From Lineus longissimus (lineage: Eukaryota; Nemertea; Pilidiophora; Heteronemertea; Lineidae): a stretch of 64,000 nt of DNA. The position numbers were made by a program, and so were the translations under genes. The stretch spans positions 27,049,491 through 27,113,490 of the forward strand of contig NC_088310.1 in the NCBI RefSeq assembly GCF_910592395.1, written 5' to 3'. Every line of letters starts with the position of its first letter. Position 1 is the stretch's first letter. Shown here piece after piece: positions 62,701 through 64,000 of the stretch. The notes under the pieces were generated by a model, which was not told where the DNA came from, ran no database searches, and saw only the letters and a list, made by a program, of their open reading frames with translations.

Positions 62701-64000
62701 AACGGCCGAGTATGCAATACCCTGGTGACAGTCAGCACCACGCAGTGGTGGACGTAGTTTTGCTGGTACCCTTTTGATGCCAAGATAACCTTCTTTTTAG
62801 ACTCTTTTAGACTGTGACACTTTTCTACTCATATGGTATTATGATCCAAGTCCAAATCACATCAATCCAAATGTGTACCTACTGAAAACAAGATGATCAG
62901 GCAGTAATATGTAATTGGGTAACGCAGCGAACTGTTCAGGTAGACAGCAATATCAGGTGCGGTTTCTGACGTTAAACTGTACGCGAAGTGTACCGATAAC
63001 TTACATCCAAAGCTTGCAATTCGGCTTATTCTGGAAGCTGGAACTGCTCTCTCTTGGGACCGTTCACTAAGCTGGAATAAGAAAATAGGAAAATGAGAAG
63101 AATACTCAACCAAAAGTCCAACTTATTTTTCTTTCTCTTTCATTTCAAACCAACGCAGAAATTTACCAAACACACATGACTCGTTTAACTTTACTTGCTA
63201 TCCGATACATCTCTAATTGCCCCAAAATAACTTGCGTACCTGAGTTTTTATAAGTTTTCTCTTGTATAATTGTGGTTTCTTTTTGGACCCACCACCCGTC
63301 TGCTGCTTTTTAAAATCGTCTGCAGAAACTTCACTGACAGTCGAATCATAATGAAAGTTCCGTTGATGATTATGAGACATTCCATTTTTATCCTTTGGAG
63401 TTCTATTTTTGGCATGGGTACTTGAGGAAATCCCATCCATTCTGTTCAACATTGACGGCTTCCTCGGGAGAGACGAATCAAATCCGCTATGCTCCATATT
63501 GTAGACATCGGGATTGTCATCTAGTTTTAAATCTGCACCGTCTGCAAAACTCATGTCAGATATTCCACTCTTTGCAACCAAATCTTCATCAAGCAAATCA
63601 TCCAGATTTTGTAACTGTTCCCGGCGTGTTTTTCCCGTTAGTTGATCCAAAAAGTCATTGCTGGTTGCTTTGATGTTATCAAAGGCAAGTGAGGCTTTCA
63701 TGGACACATTCTCCAGTCCCCCTCCCTGAAAGAAAATGTATTACTGGCTATAATTTTTTCATAAAAGACCAAGCAATAACCAGAAACTGTGAAATCATGG
63801 AATGGCATACTCAAGGAAAGCGAGATACTCGCGATTATCGACCAAACTTGCTTTAAAGTCTGACCAACTTGAGTCATCCCTATAGGGTCTCCCGATAATA
63901 ACTAAACCTGGCCTAAACTACCACAGACACTGGTGTCTCACTCAAGCAAAGAAAACTTTTGATGATACATACCTTTGCTCCAGCCCTCGATACAACACCA
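47717..64000 (-). CDS. COQ8A: COQ8A/ADCK3-type atypical kinase, 5' end missing
   Basis: Mitochondrial UbiB-family ATPase supporting coenzyme Q synthesis. Minus-strand exons: 63973-beyond the edge, 63240-63725, 63005-63071, 62569-62640, 62145-62270, 61899-61984, 61574-61714, 61351-61432, 61075-61168, 60165-60306, 48487-48594, 48170-48322 and 47717-47992. The last twelve total 1833 bases with consistent phases. Family hallmarks are present: KLGQ of the KxGQ motif (exon 62145-62270), the alanine-rich loop [10 protein letters not shown] replacing the glycine loop, VAMKIQ lysine, [16 protein letters not shown] and LLDFGATR (metal-binding DFG). [20 protein letters not shown] near the C-terminus is typical of COQ8A/B. 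The N-terminal region 63240-63725 is polar and divergent. The intron after exon 48170-48322 has a GC donor. Intron 48595-60164 is 11.6 kb and contains a GPCR gene. Confidence 0.95.
50255..50275. repeat. Homopolymer of 21 C
   Basis: An uninterrupted run of C inside a COQ8A intron. The exact length is prone to sequencing error. Confidence 0.85.
52438..52999. repeat. Minisatellite, alternating 37- and 34-bp units
   Basis: About 16 tandem units begin GTGAGTTACAGG or GTGATTTACAGG and end TGAACCTGCT. From 52474 to about 52862, 37-base units containing GGAGCCAGCCCAATGC alternate with 34-base units containing GGCCAACCAATG, giving a 71-base higher-order dimer. Toward the right the order breaks down, with a 42-base and a truncated 19-base unit. 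It lies in the 11.6-kb COQ8A intron. Confidence 0.92.
54465..55565 (+). CDS. Rhodopsin-class GPCR nested in a COQ8A intron
   Basis: Single-exon class A receptor of 366 residues, encoded opposite to its host gene COQ8A. N-terminal glycosylation sites are NTT (10-12) and NET (28-30). TM1 has E57-N58 in place of GN, TM2 has MAVAD (82-86), and an extracellular disulfide between C113 and C188 is likely. TM3 ends in NRY (137-139) in place of DRY. TM6 has FWLP (255-258) in place of CWLP, and TM7 has NPIIS from N294, without the tyrosine. The general pattern ([24 protein letters not shown]) resembles amine, adenosine and melatonin-like receptors, but there is no TM3 aspartate typical of amine receptors that I can place with confidence. 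The ligand is unknown. The first ATG of the frame is used. Confidence 0.9.
   Translation: MSYKAVVAANTTTRMWKLMELIPVIATNETVMPAQKHDLSLTYAILLGALIPLTCIENCLIILCIWRTFKLHTINNMFVMNMAVADLLVGLIAAPMTLLFALQLPIIYDHSACLARFGILYTTCGASLMTLTCISFNRYLTVLHPLSYPRRMKPKRVKQIIGVIWVIITFVGFLPFVGFSTWIEGKPCDFYSVISTPYALVAIFGLGILLIAMSGYYYGMIFSVAYRQRQRDQCPNRSTSSSLGTGLLMTIFVLFWLPYLLMSPIRYFSDMNRSLLNTINNFTIILAISNSMINPIISFATDKTLRAVLFHMCAIRPQQDLVSTSYHATAVSGVLNTWIENDLEKTQTIIKMDDLLLSPSMPANDV
55566..60164. other. COQ8A long intron, part after the nested GPCR
   Basis: AT-rich, with the usual scatter of short open frames. The two longest (near 57543-57881 and 58237-58506) have low-complexity or unremarkable translations and no domain match that I recognise. 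Confidence 0.4.
60514..60919. mobile_element. Terminal-inverted-repeat element with internal repeats
   Basis: AGTCGTAGTTCCACCTATCA at the left end is matched by TGATAGGTGGAAGTACGACT at the right, with one mismatch. Inside, TTCCACCTATCAAAAAACCCGTGT (from about 60777) repeats the end sequence, AATAGCCCCGGC blocks recur, and a 30-base perfect palindrome lies at 60826-60855. It is non-coding and more GC-rich than its surroundings. This is a non-autonomous DNA transposon in the COQ8A intron between exons 60165-60306 and 61075-61168. Confidence 0.8.
60826..60855. repeat. 30-bp perfect palindrome
   Basis: ATTAGCCCCATCGAG is followed immediately by its exact reverse complement, inside the TIR element 60514-60919. 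There is no loop, so it could extrude as a cruciform. Confidence 0.9.

Noticed and set aside
1-64000. A novel multi-gene system or gene cluster
   Set aside because: The genes are conserved, functionally unrelated animal genes with separate promoters. No shared architecture suggests a cluster.

Overview
This is nuclear genomic DNA of a marine invertebrate. Genes have many short exons with GT-AG introns, intergenic DNA is AT-rich, ACATGT-type microsatellites recur, and there are tRNA-derived SINE fragments and small terminal-inverted-repeat elements. A DEX1-like FG-GAP membrane protein and lineage-type intronless GPCRs fit a spiralian or invertebrate deuterostome; the species cannot be named from sequence alone. 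Nothing prokaryotic, no CRISPR array and no viral gene was seen. All splice models were read by eye from splice sites, reading phase and remembered family sequences; no transcript or database search was used.

Layout. 228-2390 (+): last six exons of a DEX1-like FG-GAP membrane protein. 4185-11874 (-): complete 15-exon TMEM62-type metallophosphoesterase, convergent with the first gene. 12.3-14.4 kb: two diverged copies of a repeat carrying a tRNA-like promoter. 14.5-15.0 kb (+): small unrecognised gene whose leader is tandemly duplicated just behind a TATA box. 15416-16420 (-): intronless class A GPCR. 17680-22393 (-): complete DCAF5, a WD40 receptor of CUL4-DDB1 ubiquitin ligases. 23563-25543 (+): calmodulin-like EF-hand gene, head-to-head with DCAF5 and tail-to-tail with the next gene. 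26482-34873 (-): complete 18-exon SCYL1 pseudokinase. 35196-42434 (+): complete 9-exon BPNT1, sharing a 322-bp head-to-head promoter interval with SCYL1. 42.4-46.8 kb: BPNT1 3' flank and intergenic DNA. 47717 to the right edge (-): COQ8A, missing only its 5' end, with an 11.6-kb intron that hosts a second intronless GPCR on the opposite strand.

Functional picture. These are unrelated housekeeping genes: Golgi-ER traffic (SCYL1), sulfur/PAP nucleotide metabolism (BPNT1), coenzyme Q synthesis (COQ8A), ubiquitin targeting (DCAF5) and a membrane phosphoesterase (TMEM62), interspersed with two GPCRs, an EF-hand protein and one orphan gene. For TMEM62, DCAF5, SCYL1, BPNT1 and the EF-hand gene the exon lengths add to a whole number of codons and every junction phase agrees, which is the main support for the models.

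The most unusual structures are: a decayed duplicate exon in TMEM62; a GC-AG intron and a nested antisense GPCR in COQ8A; an alternating 37/34-bp minisatellite; four inverted-repeat elements in introns (one beside a long foldback); and the orphan gene with a 92-bp duplicated leader. I found no convincing new multi-gene system.
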